NCBI RefSeq assembly: GCF_011602485.2
Contig: NZ_CP050022.2
Coordinates: 6,654,001 to 6,718,000, forward strand
Direction of reading: 5' to 3'
DNA: 64,000 nt
From: Bradyrhizobium sp. 1(2017)
Lineage (GTDB): Bacteria > Pseudomonadota > Alphaproteobacteria > Rhizobiales > Xanthobacteraceae
The notes beneath the pieces are model-generated. The model saw only the letters and a list, made by a program, of their open reading frames with translations, ran no database searches and was not told the DNA's origin. The translations under genes and the position numbers were made by a program. Within the stretch, counting starts at the first letter, position 1; each line of letters begins with the position of its first letter. This document shows positions 52,211 to 60,389 of the stretch, piece after piece.

Positions 52211-53503
52211 ATGGCTACTGCCCTGCCCCGAGACACTGCGTCGGTCGACGACGAAGCACAGGCCCCCGTCCGCGCCGGCACCGCCGACACGGTCGATGGC
52301 TCCGGCCTCGAAGAGCCCATGGCGCGCGGTACCGACGACCGCGGCATCGGCGGCGGACCATCCTGGCAGACCGCATCATCCACGACGTCGCCGCGCAGAA
52401 CGATCGGTCGGCTGATGGCCGGGGCCGGCAAGCATCTTGCGACCCTCGGTATCGCGCTCCTCGCCGTCTGGATCGCGATCGCGACGTGGGAGCACTACGT
52501 GAACGCGCCCTGGACGCGCAATGGCAGCGTTCGCGTGCAGGTCGCCAACGTCGCGCCGCAGATCCCGGGCAAGATCGTGGAGCTGCGGGTGGCCGACAAC
52601 CAGTTCGTTCACAAGGGCGACGTTCTCTACGTCATCGACCCCTTCGACTTCGAAGTGGCCGTCCGAATCGGGAAAGCGCTGGTCGACCAGCGGGCTGCGG
52701 ATCTGGAAGTGAAGCAGGCCGAGTTTGACCGGCGCCAACACCTGTCGGATCTGGCCACGACGCCGGAGGAGCAGCAGATCTTTGCGGGCAATGCGGCGCA
52801 GGCGAAAGCAGCCTTCGAGGCGGCCGCGCACCAGCTCGCCCAGGCCGAGCTGAACCTGAAGCGGACCAATGTGGTCAGCCCAGTCGACGGTTACGTCACC
52901 AACCTGCTGCTGCGCGTCGGAGACTTTGCCACGACCGGCGTGAGCAACATCTCAGTCATCGATTCCAACAGCTTCTGGATCGACGGCTATTTCGAAGAGA
53001 CCAAGATGGCGCGCGTCTGCGTCGGCGATCGCGTGGAGGCGCAGCTGGTCGGCTATTCCAGACCCATTCTCGGACACGTGAAGACCGTGACGCGCGGCAT
53101 CAGCGCATCGAACGCCGCAGCAGGCACGCAAGGCTTGCCCAACGTCGACCCGATCTACACCTGGGTGCGGCTTGCCCAGCGCGTACCGGTTCGCGTCGCC
53201 ATCGACGCGGTGCCGCCGGACGTGCCGCTCGTCTCCGGCATGACGGCCACAGTGACGGTCCGGCAGCCCGACGCGGATGATCGCCAAACCTGGCTTCAGC
53301 GGCTTCGCGCGACCCTCGTCGCGCCCATCTCCGATCTGTTCGGCGCGGGAGATCCACTCCGTCCGGGCTGCCTCCAATCCGCGTCCGGACAGCCTCCCGA
53401 GACGAGCGCGCTTCCCTACGCGCGGGTGCCCGCAGTTCCGTCAGCGGAAAAGATCGCGCCCGGCCTCACACCCGGCATCGATGCCTCGCCCCGCCTTCCC
53501 TGA
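52211..53503 (+). CDS. Membrane-fusion protein, AaeA/HlyD-like, with long N-terminal extension
   Basis: A 430-residue periplasmic adaptor. About 70 residues without known domain (acidic, Gly/Pro-rich) precede a single membrane segment (HLATLGIALLAVWIAIATWE). Then come a lipoyl half (VAPQIPGKIVELRVADNQFV), a coiled-coil hairpin (about 155-220), the second half (SPVDGYVTNLLLRVGDFATT) and a beta barrel. The last 70 residues are a Pro-rich tail. The extension and the tail are both longer than in E. coli AaeA. Confidence 0.9.
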   Translation: MATALPRDTASVDDEAQAPVRAGTADTVDGSGLEEPMARGTDDRGIGGGPSWQTASSTTSPRRTIGRLMAGAGKHLATLGIALLAVWIAIATWEHYVNAPWTRNGSVRVQVANVAPQIPGKIVELRVADNQFVHKGDVLYVIDPFDFEVAVRIGKALVDQRAADLEVKQAEFDRRQHLSDLATTPEEQQIFAGNAAQAKAAFEAAAHQLAQAELNLKRTNVVSPVDGYVTNLLLRVGDFATTGVSNISVIDSNSFWIDGYFEETKMARVCVGDRVEAQLVGYSRPILGHVKTVTRGISASNAAAGTQGLPNVDPIYTWVRLAQRVPVRVAIDAVPPDVPLVSGMTATVTVRQPDADDRQTWLQRLRATLVAPISDLFGAGDPLRPGCLQSASGQPPETSALPYARVPAVPSAEKIAPGLTPGIDASPRLP

Positions 53504-53760
53504 AAGAGAAGCGCTGCATCGCAATCCTGAATCGAAGCCGGCGGTGCCATGACACACCGGCGCTCGGCGCAGCCCCTTGATTTTTCTGCTCTAATCGACC
53601 GCCTTGCGACCTCCCGCCGCACCCGACGCATTCGCAAAATCTAACACGATTTAAGCAACTCTAACGAGCCTTGTGACGGCATCAGACTTATCGTTCGAAC
53701 ATCGACCAATGACGTTCAGCTGCGCTCACCGCAGCAGTTGAACCAAGGATGGGACGAGCG
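53504..53760. other. Intergenic region before the second araC gene
   Basis: An AT-rich stretch (about 53570-53700) probably carries the araC promoter. No gene or strong repeat is visible. Confidence 0.45.
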
Positions 53761-54807
53761 ATGTTCAGCGATATGCAAGCGGCGGGCGCCCGGTTGACGT
53801 ATCAACCCAGCCCTCGCGACCCGGATCTCCCTCAGGGGTCACGCGCATTCCCCCATGAGCGCAGATGGCGCCAGCCCGAGCAACGGACGGGCAACGCACG
53901 CGAGGACATCGTGATCTCGCGCTGGACCTATGCGCAGACGGCCGTCAAGCGGGAGGAAGCGATCACGCCTGACGACCGATACTTCTTCTCCATCGCCCTG
54001 AAAACGACCCGTCTCAAGCTGACGAGAGGCGCTCGAACCATATTCGACGGCATCATGCCGGCGGGCACGCTGTATGTCGGCGCACCGTCAAAGCCGCTCT
54101 GCGCGCAGTTTCATGCGCCCTGCGACTTCCTGCACTTCCACGTTCCGGCCAACTGCATTCCATCTGCGAAATCGGGGAGGGAATCGGTCGCGCCCGACGG
54201 CCTGAACGATCTCGTTCTACTGCGCGATGCATTCGCCGAGCAGCTCGCAAAGGCGCTGACCGAGCACGGCCATCTGGTCGACCAGGACTTCGCGCGCTGC
54301 ATCGCCCAGACGCTGGCGATGCATGTGGCACGGCGCGAACAGCCGCGCGCGAAGGTCAATGCCCTGCCGAAATGGCGTCTGCGCCGCATCGAGGAATATG
54401 TCAGGGCACATTTCGACCACTGCATCAGACTGACGGACCTTGCCGGCGTCGCGGGACTATCGCGGATGCACTTCGCGGCGCAGTTCCGCGCCGCGACCGG
54501 TTATCGGCCGCGCGAATACTTGCTGCACCAGCGCATCGAGCATGCGAAATCCCTGCTGTTGAATTCCGAAACATCCCTGGCCGAGGTGGCGCTGGCGGTC
54601 GGCTTCTGCACGCAGGCGCATTTCTCCACCGTCTTCAAGCGGATGACCGGCGACACCCCGGCACGCTGGCGATGCGCCAGCCGGAACGCAATGGTCTCGT
54701 CCGGGCCGGCTGCCGTGGATTCGGCGTCCGGGCGGGAGATCATCTCTGGCGTCCTGCCGGCGGAGCTTCGTGAATCATGCGAAATGAGAAACAACCTGAT
54801 TACTTGA
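53761..54807 (+). CDS. AraC-family transcriptional regulator (second)
   Basis: A 348-residue regulator with a ligand or dimerisation domain (about 50-200, containing GTLYVGAPSKPLCAQFHAPC) and a C-terminal AraC DNA-binding domain (LPKWRLRRIEEYVRAHFDHC, LSRMHFAAQFRAATGYRPRE, then VGFCTQAHFSTVFKRMTGDT). It follows the efflux operon on the same strand after 257 bases and resembles the regulator at 45615. An ATG at 53749 is an alternative start. A strong terminator lies about 95 bases downstream. Confidence 0.9.
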   Translation: MFSDMQAAGARLTYQPSPRDPDLPQGSRAFPHERRWRQPEQRTGNAREDIVISRWTYAQTAVKREEAITPDDRYFFSIALKTTRLKLTRGARTIFDGIMPAGTLYVGAPSKPLCAQFHAPCDFLHFHVPANCIPSAKSGRESVAPDGLNDLVLLRDAFAEQLAKALTEHGHLVDQDFARCIAQTLAMHVARREQPRAKVNALPKWRLRRIEEYVRAHFDHCIRLTDLAGVAGLSRMHFAAQFRAATGYRPREYLLHQRIEHAKSLLLNSETSLAEVALAVGFCTQAHFSTVFKRMTGDTPARWRCASRNAMVSSGPAAVDSASGREIISGVLPAELRESCEMRNNLIT

Positions 54808-54902
54808 AATACTTCTTTCGCCCGATCGGCGATGCTGCAGATGTTGGTGACTTACACCCCAAGTCACGGCTCGCGCCTCTCCTCCCAGGCCTACGAGCAT
54901 TA

Positions 54903-54942
54903 GGGCCGTCCTTTTCCCCCCAAAGGACGGCCCCTTTTTTTT
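54903..54942 (+). terminator. Rho-independent terminator after the second araC
   Basis: A perfect 12-bp stem (gggccgtccttt and its complement, 54903-54914 with 54922-54933) with a C-rich loop is followed by c and eight T residues. It separates the regulator from the convergent malonate operon. Confidence 0.95.
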
Positions 54943-54990
54943 CGGCCGCATCGCGCGCCGTTCGCGGCCGGGCGGTATCGATGAGAGTGT

Positions 54991-55929
54991 CTAATCGCCG
55001 AGATGCTGCGCAAGCCAGGCACGCACGCCCTGAAGACTCCTGAAATCATCCAGCGAATGTGCCGGCAGATCGGGCCGGATGCCCCTGACCATCGCGCTCA
55101 GCGCATGTCCCGGTCCAAGCTCGAGAAACGCCGTGGTGCCGGCCTCCAGACAGGCCTGCAAGCAGCTTTCCCATTGAACGGTTTGCGAGATCTGCGCGGC
55201 GAGCTTGTCGAGACCCGCCTCGGCGGAAGCGATGGACGCGCCGTCGATGCCACTCAGGACACGCCCGCCGCCGGCCGGCGGGAACGCCACGGATGCCGAT
55301 CGCAGGATGTCGCGGAACTCGGTCGATGCCTCGGCGAGCCTGGGGGTGTGGGAGGCAACCTCGACCGGGACATCAACGACCCTTGGTCCATGCATCGCCC
55401 TTGCAGCCGCGGCGATCCCGTTCAATGCCTCCCGGCTGCCGCCGATCAAGAAGGCGTCGCCCGGATTGACGATGGCGATCGCCGCATCGTAGCGCTCGCA
55501 AAGCCGGTCAACGTCGCCGCGCGAAAGTCCGCGCACGAAGACCAGTCCGTCGCCGCGACACGTGGCGGCATCCATGGCTTCCGCCCGGCGTGCCACGATG
55601 TCGAGCGTGTCCTGCGGTTTGAACAGACCGCCGACGCCCCAAGCCGCAACCTCGCCGACACTGTAGCCGGCGACGATGACGCCCTTCGGAATGGAAGCCT
55701 CGAGCGCGACCGCGGCGGCCAGGGCCTGAACCGTGCATAGAATCTGGCCGGCGCGGTTGCGATGCAGAGCTTCATCGGTTTCGCTGCGCACGAGGTCGCG
55801 CGGATCCCTGCCGCTCAGCAATGTCGCCGCGTGCGCAAACAGGTGCGCAGCTTCCGGCGCGTCGCCCGTCAGAGCGAACATGTCGCGGTGCTGCCTGCCT
55901 TGTCCCGCGCACAGGATTGCCAGCGTCAT
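54991..55929 (-). CDS. mdcH: Malonate decarboxylase: malonyl-CoA:ACP transacylase MdcH
   Basis: MdcH charges the enzyme's carrier protein with malonyl groups from malonyl-CoA, priming the decarboxylase. The 312-residue product has the acyltransferase nucleophile Ser90 (AGYSVGE) and partner His194 (VASHTPRL), with the FabD-like start LAILCAGQGRQHRDM. It is the last gene of the mdc operon, 9 bases after mdcF. Confidence 0.93.
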   Translation of the reverse strand: MTLAILCAGQGRQHRDMFALTGDAPEAAHLFAHAATLLSGRDPRDLVRSETDEALHRNRAGQILCTVQALAAAVALEASIPKGVIVAGYSVGEVAAWGVGGLFKPQDTLDIVARRAEAMDAATCRGDGLVFVRGLSRGDVDRLCERYDAAIAIVNPGDAFLIGGSREALNGIAAAARAMHGPRVVDVPVEVASHTPRLAEASTEFRDILRSASVAFPPAGGGRVLSGIDGASIASAEAGLDKLAAQISQTVQWESCLQACLEAGTTAFLELGPGHALSAMVRGIRPDLPAHSLDDFRSLQGVRAWLAQHLGD

Positions 55930-55938
55930 TGTCGCGGC

Positions 55939-56886
55939 CTAGCCGGGAAAGAGCATGGCGATCGCGATCGCCAGCGTGACCGCACTCACGGCAGTGCTCG
56001 CGATGACCACGGATCCCACCGTCGCGGAATCCAGCCGATAATTGACGGCAAACAGGATGCCGAAAAAGCCGGAAGGTACCGCGGCAAGCAGAATGGCCGT
56101 CCTCGCAATATCGGGCGAGATCGGGACGACATGAGTGACTGCAAGGGCGGCCAGCGGCCGAACGATGTCCGCCGTCACCGTTGCGGCTGCGACCTTCCAG
56201 TTCAGCTGGAACCGGTGTGCCGACAGTATGGCGCCGGTCAGGAACAGGGCGACGCCAGCGGCCGAACTGCCGATCAGCGCGAGGCACGCATGGGCGAGCG
56301 CATCAAGGCTGACATTCGATAGCGAGAACACGATGCCGAGCGCGGGCGCGAGCACCACCGGCTTTGTGACCGCGCGCCCGATCGCGGTCAGGATCTGCCG
56401 TAACGCAAGGTCTTCGCCGCGCGCCTTGGCGGCGTCCATTTCCGCGATGATCAGGGTCACCGGGCTGATCAGGATAGAGCCGGTCGCCAATGCGACGGCG
56501 ACCGGGACGACTCCGGCCGGTCCGACGATGGAGGTCAGGATCGGAAGACCGACACCAGCGAGATTCGGGAAGCCGACCGTCAATGCCTGGATCGACGCAT
56601 CGGGCCGCGAGACCTTGGCGAGGCCCCGCGCGGCAAGATACCAGGCGACATAAAGCAGCGCCATCGTGATGGCCAGGACGATGAAGAGCGGAATTTGATC
56701 GATCATCTCCTTGCGCGACGCAGATGCGGTCGCGGCGAATAGCGACGCCGGCACGGCAAAGTCCATCACGAGGGCATTGAGCGCATCGACCTGCAGATTG
56801 TCGACGATATGAAACCTGCCGGCCGCGTAACCCAGCAGCAGAACGAAGAACACCGGCACCAGCGCCATCAGGATTGCATTGGACAT
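55939..56886 (-). CDS. mdcF: Malonate transporter MdcF, AEC family
   Basis: A 315-residue AEC-family carrier with about ten membrane segments (AILMALVPVFFVLLLGYAAG, then AGVALFLTGAILSAHRFQLN). In mdc operons this type imports malonate. The ATG at 56886 shares one base with the mdcB stop (TGATG). Function is assigned by operon context. Confidence 0.88.
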   Translation of the reverse strand: MSNAILMALVPVFFVLLLGYAAGRFHIVDNLQVDALNALVMDFAVPASLFAATASASRKEMIDQIPLFIVLAITMALLYVAWYLAARGLAKVSRPDASIQALTVGFPNLAGVGLPILTSIVGPAGVVPVAVALATGSILISPVTLIIAEMDAAKARGEDLALRQILTAIGRAVTKPVVLAPALGIVFSLSNVSLDALAHACLALIGSSAAGVALFLTGAILSAHRFQLNWKVAAATVTADIVRPLAALAVTHVVPISPDIARTAILLAAVPSGFFGILFAVNYRLDSATVGSVVIASTAVSAVTLAIAIAMLFPG

Positions 56887-57767
56887 CACGACTCCGCTGC
56901 CTCATGGGCATCGACGAAGAGCGACATCGCAAGCAAATCGGCCGACCCACCGGGACTGAGACGACGGGCGACGAAGCTGTCATGGATCGATCGGGCGTGT
57001 GCACGCCATCCCGCGGCGCGTACTCCACCGGCGTCGATGAACTGGCGCGCCGCGCGGTGCGCAAAGCGAAGCCCGTCGAGCCCACCTCGATGCAGCAGGT
57101 TGGTGTCTTCGACGGACGCGATCAAGGCAAAACACGCCTCGACCCGGGCTGCTTCCCGATCTTCAGGGGCGGCGGACATCGCCCGCCGCAAGGCCGGCAA
57201 GCCGATCCGGTAGATGCTGGGAAACCCGTTCGCCGCCTCGAAGCGGGCTCCACCTGCTTGAAAGCGGCGGCGCGCAGCGTTGCCGTGGCTGTGCAGCAGC
57301 AGCGGACCATCGATGATGCCGGCGCCCCAGAGGCGAGCCACGCCGTCGCCGAGCGTCGACGCCGGATCGACCAGCCCGCCGGCCTTCGCGCCGGCCGCCG
57401 CGCACAACAGGCCGAGCCCGAAGATCGCGCCGCGATGCGTGTTGACGCCGGCCGTCGCTTCAAACATCGCGCGCTCGGCTTCGAGGCCGATGATCCGCAG
57501 CTGTCCCATGCCGCAACCGCGCGCGCCCGCATCGGCAAGGGATTGCAGATATGGCTTGATCGCCGCGGCGCTGCGACGAAACGCGCCGGCATCCATGTCG
57601 TCGTGGCTGCCATTGTCGACATGGCTCACGAGCCCCGGCTTCGGCCAGGTTTCCAGCTCCATGACGAGGCAATCGGCCGCGAGATCGCCGATGGCGGAAA
57701 CATCGGACACAGTTCGCGCCAGGCGTGGCGCAGACGGTTCAGCGCCTCGCAAGGCAGCGGAGATCAT
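56886..57767 (-). CDS. mdcB: Triphosphoribosyl-dephospho-CoA synthase MdcB
   Basis: MdcB makes the precursor of the prosthetic group of the carrier protein. From the ATG at 57767, which overlaps the mdcG stop by ATGA, the product is 293 residues. Family motifs are DLAADCLVMELETWPKPGLV, GVNTHRGAIFGLGLLCAAAG and SVEDTNLLHRGGLDGL. It is encoded between mdcG and mdcF. Confidence 0.93.
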   Translation of the reverse strand: MISAALRGAEPSAPRLARTVSDVSAIGDLAADCLVMELETWPKPGLVSHVDNGSHDDMDAGAFRRSAAAIKPYLQSLADAGARGCGMGQLRIIGLEAERAMFEATAGVNTHRGAIFGLGLLCAAAGAKAGGLVDPASTLGDGVARLWGAGIIDGPLLLHSHGNAARRRFQAGGARFEAANGFPSIYRIGLPALRRAMSAAPEDREAARVEACFALIASVEDTNLLHRGGLDGLRFAHRAARQFIDAGGVRAAGWRAHARSIHDSFVARRLSPGGSADLLAMSLFVDAHEAAES

Positions 57768-58444
57768 GATCGCGGCGCTCCCGAAATGAACCGGTCCCTG
57801 TCCAGAAGCGTCGCGCCGTCGATGCACTTGACCAGAAGCTCGCTCGCGCCCGCACTGAATTCCCGCCAGTTCACCGCCGCGCCGTCGGCACGCATCAACT
57901 CGCCATCGAGCCGCATCGGTGCTTCAGTCTCGATCGCAGCCAGATCGGCGACGAGACGATCCAGGTCGGTTTCGGGCCGCGTCTCGAACAGGAGGTCGAG
58001 ATCCGAGCTCGCGGTTACGTAATCGAGCCCCGTCATCGACTCCCAAGCGAGGCTGCCAAAGACGCGCGCGGGCGCCGAATGGCGAAGCGCGAGCTCCTCG
58101 AGCCGATCGAGCGTCGGCCGCCAGCACGGCGGAGCGGACGCATATGCTTCCCTCAGCGACGGAGGCCTCGCAACCGCGACGACGTCATCGAGGCCGGCGA
58201 GAAAGGAAAGCCGCTTCTTGCCGGCGGATGGGGGCAATGGCAGGCCCAGCGCGAGACCGTCTGTCTCGGATGGCAGCGCACGCCGCCTGATCGTCGGCCA
58301 CCCCAGTTCCGCCCAGTAAAGGACGAGGGGATCGCGCGCGAGGTCACCATGCGGGTCGAGCATCGCCCGCCAGCCTTGCGGATTGACGAAGACGAGGTCG
58401 TGACGACCGGCCGGGCGCTCAAGGGATTTGCAAGGCGAGATCAC
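57764..58444 (-). CDS. mdcG: Phosphoribosyl-dephospho-CoA transferase MdcG
   Basis: MdcG attaches the prosthetic group to MdcC. The product is about 226 residues from a GTG at 58444, which lies inside mdcE; a GTG at 58450 is as possible. Expected start RHDLVFVNPQGWRAML and nucleotidyltransferase motif (VFGSLAWESMTGLDYVTASS, then DLDLLFE with its Asp residues) are present. The longer upstream frame is antisense-like to family. Confidence 0.87.
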   Translation of the reverse strand: MISPCKSLERPAGRHDLVFVNPQGWRAMLDPHGDLARDPLVLYWAELGWPTIRRRALPSETDGLALGLPLPPSAGKKRLSFLAGLDDVVAVARPPSLREAYASAPPCWRPTLDRLEELALRHSAPARVFGSLAWESMTGLDYVTASSDLDLLFETRPETDLDRLVADLAAIETEAPMRLDGELMRADGAAVNWREFSAGASELLVKCIDGATLLDRDRFISGAPRS

Positions 58445-59141
58445 GAACACGCTCCGCAATATCGGCCGCCTTCGGCCGGCCACAACGCTCCTTGCCGAGC
58501 GCGTCGCGCTGATCCCTCGCAGTCGGCAAGTCGGCGAGCAGCGCCTCCAACTGGCCGGCGAGCGGCGCGGCATCGCTCCAGATCATGTGAACTGCGCCCA
58601 TCTGTTCGAGATTGGACAGACCAGGGGCAAAGACCGGCGTCGATTTCGCCTTCTCGTCGAGGGCCTCGATCGACAGCTTGGTCACCTTCGCCATCGACGG
58701 CAGGTCCATCACCGCGGGTTCGGCACCGGGCAGTCCGACCAGCACGCGGGTCGCAAGACCCGTCGCAAGCAAGGCTCCTGCGGCCGAGTGGCCGTAGAGA
58801 AGCCCGATGGTCGGGCGGCCGTGCATGTCGGCATGGATCAGCACTTTCGCCAGATGCGCCAAAAATTCGTTGAGCCCGAGCAGTTCGTCACGCTTGCTCA
58901 TGCGCTGACTGTCGCTGTCGACCAGCACCAGGATTGGTCCCGCATCCCGGTCGATCGACTCCAGGACATGTCCGGACAGAATGATCGCCTCGTCGACGCC
59001 GAGCGCGGTCCGATCCGCAACACCGATGACGAGCATCCTGCCGCCGGACCGCAGCGTCGCCGCACCGGCGATGACGCCGCCATCGTTGCCGATCTGATGG
59101 CCGTCGGGAAACAGCGAAGCGAGAATGTCATCGAGCGTCAC
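58419..59141 (-). CDS. mdcE: Malonate decarboxylase gamma subunit MdcE
   Basis: MdcE, with MdcD, decarboxylates the malonyl group on the carrier. The 240-residue product belongs to the carboxyltransferase superfamily (GAVHMIWSDAAPLAG, LLYGHSAAGALLATGLATRV). The GTG at 59141 has GGGAGGACC directly upstream, an excellent site, and overlaps mdcD by 14 bases. An upstream in-frame ATG is inside mdcD and not used. Confidence 0.92.
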   Translation of the reverse strand: MTLDDILASLFPDGHQIGNDGGVIAGAATLRSGGRMLVIGVADRTALGVDEAIILSGHVLESIDRDAGPILVLVDSDSQRMSKRDELLGLNEFLAHLAKVLIHADMHGRPTIGLLYGHSAAGALLATGLATRVLVGLPGAEPAVMDLPSMAKVTKLSIEALDEKAKSTPVFAPGLSNLEQMGAVHMIWSDAAPLAGQLEALLADLPTARDQRDALGKERCGRPKAADIAERVRDLALQIP

Positions 59142-60066
59142 GGCTGGTCCTCCCGATTTTGTTGGCCAGCGCAATGAACTGGTCGGCCGGCAGTTCCGGC
59201 ACCGTTTCCGCATGCGCGATGCCTTCGGCGGTCCAGATGTCGATGGCGTCCCCGCAGGCGCCGAAACGTCGCAACCGCTCGGCCAGGCGCACTTGCTCCG
59301 CTTTCAACCGATCAAGATCGAAGGCGCCGATCAAGCCGATCAGCTCGAGCGCGGCCTCGCGAAAATCCTGCACCGTATCGTCGGCAAAGACGTCGGCCGC
59401 ACCGAGCAGCCGCCGATGCTGGCCGCCCATGGTGCGCCAGACCATCGCCCGGTCCCGCGAGTCGAACTCCTCGACGCCGCGATTGGTCTCGATCACCTCG
59501 GGGCCAGAGACGGCGATGCGTCCGGGCTCCGACACGGCGAGCGCGGAGCAGCAGCCCGCGATCAGGCCGCCGCCACCGTAGCAGCCGGAGCGTCCGCCGA
59601 TCAGGCCGATGACCTTCACGCCGGCGCTCCGCGCCTCCATCACCGCACGCATGATCTCGGCGATCGCGAGCTCGCCCGCATTGGCCTCCTGCAACCGGAC
59701 GCCACCGGTGTCGAACAGGATCACGACCGGGATCGAGCCGATCTCGCGCGCCGCGCGCAGCAGCCCGGTGAGCTTGGCACCGTGCACCTCACCAAAGGCG
59801 CCGCCCATGAAGCGCCCCTCCTGCGCTGCGACGAACACCGGCGCGCCGTCGAGGTGGCCGTGGCCGACGACGATGCCGTCGTCGTACTGCTCGGGCAGAT
59901 CGAATATCTTCAGATGCGGACTGATCTCGCGCTGCTCCGGCCCGATGAACTCGACGAAGCTGCCGGCATCGATCAGCAATTCCAGTCGCGTGCGCGCCGA
60001 CGCCTCGTTGAAGCTGGTGCTGCGGGCCCGTTCGGCCGGGACGATATCCTTGAGCAGGGCGGTCAT
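59128..60066 (-). CDS. mdcD: Malonate decarboxylase beta subunit MdcD
   Basis: A 312-residue carboxyltransferase-like subunit with motifs HLDGAPVFVAAQEGRFMGGA, ILFDTGGVRLQEANAGELAI and GGRSGCYGGGGLIAGCCSAL. Together with MdcE it forms the active centre for malonyl-S-ACP decarboxylation. It overlaps mdcC by four bases. Confidence 0.95.
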   Translation of the reverse strand: MTALLKDIVPAERARSTSFNEASARTRLELLIDAGSFVEFIGPEQREISPHLKIFDLPEQYDDGIVVGHGHLDGAPVFVAAQEGRFMGGAFGEVHGAKLTGLLRAAREIGSIPVVILFDTGGVRLQEANAGELAIAEIMRAVMEARSAGVKVIGLIGGRSGCYGGGGLIAGCCSALAVSEPGRIAVSGPEVIETNRGVEEFDSRDRAMVWRTMGGQHRRLLGAADVFADDTVQDFREAALELIGLIGAFDLDRLKAEQVRLAERLRRFGACGDAIDIWTAEGIAHAETVPELPADQFIALANKIGRTSRDAR

Positions 60067-60380
60067 CGGCCCTTCTCCGCGATCAGTCGCACCGCCTGCG
60101 CCAGCCGAAGCGAAACCGTGTCGGGACGCGCGCCGCCATCATTGATCGAAAACTTCAGTCCGCCCGGCGAGAAGCGCTCGACGAAATCATCGATCACGGC
60201 GGTCCAGACCTCGCCGAATCCCACCGCCGCCGTCCTGATCTCGACGGCGCATTGCTCATCCGGCAACACGCGCTCCACCAGCACTTCCAGATTGCCCGAG
60301 GCGACTACGCCGACAAGGGCGCTCTGCCTCGTGCCATCCGCGCGGGCGCGAACCCGGTGTTGAAAGCTGAGATCTTCCAT
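60063..60380 (-). CDS. mdcC: Malonate decarboxylase acyl carrier protein MdcC
   Basis: A 105-residue acyl carrier subunit. The prosthetic-group serine is expected at Ser28 in VVASGNLEVLVE, which fits the SGDLEVL-like motif of the family. The carrier shuttles acetyl and malonyl groups between MdcA and MdcDE. Its gene lies 9 bases after mdcA. Confidence 0.92.
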   Translation of the reverse strand: MEDLSFQHRVRARADGTRQSALVGVVASGNLEVLVERVLPDEQCAVEIRTAAVGFGEVWTAVIDDFVERFSPGGLKFSINDGGARPDTVSLRLAQAVRLIAEKGR

Positions 60381-60389
60381 GATCCATCC

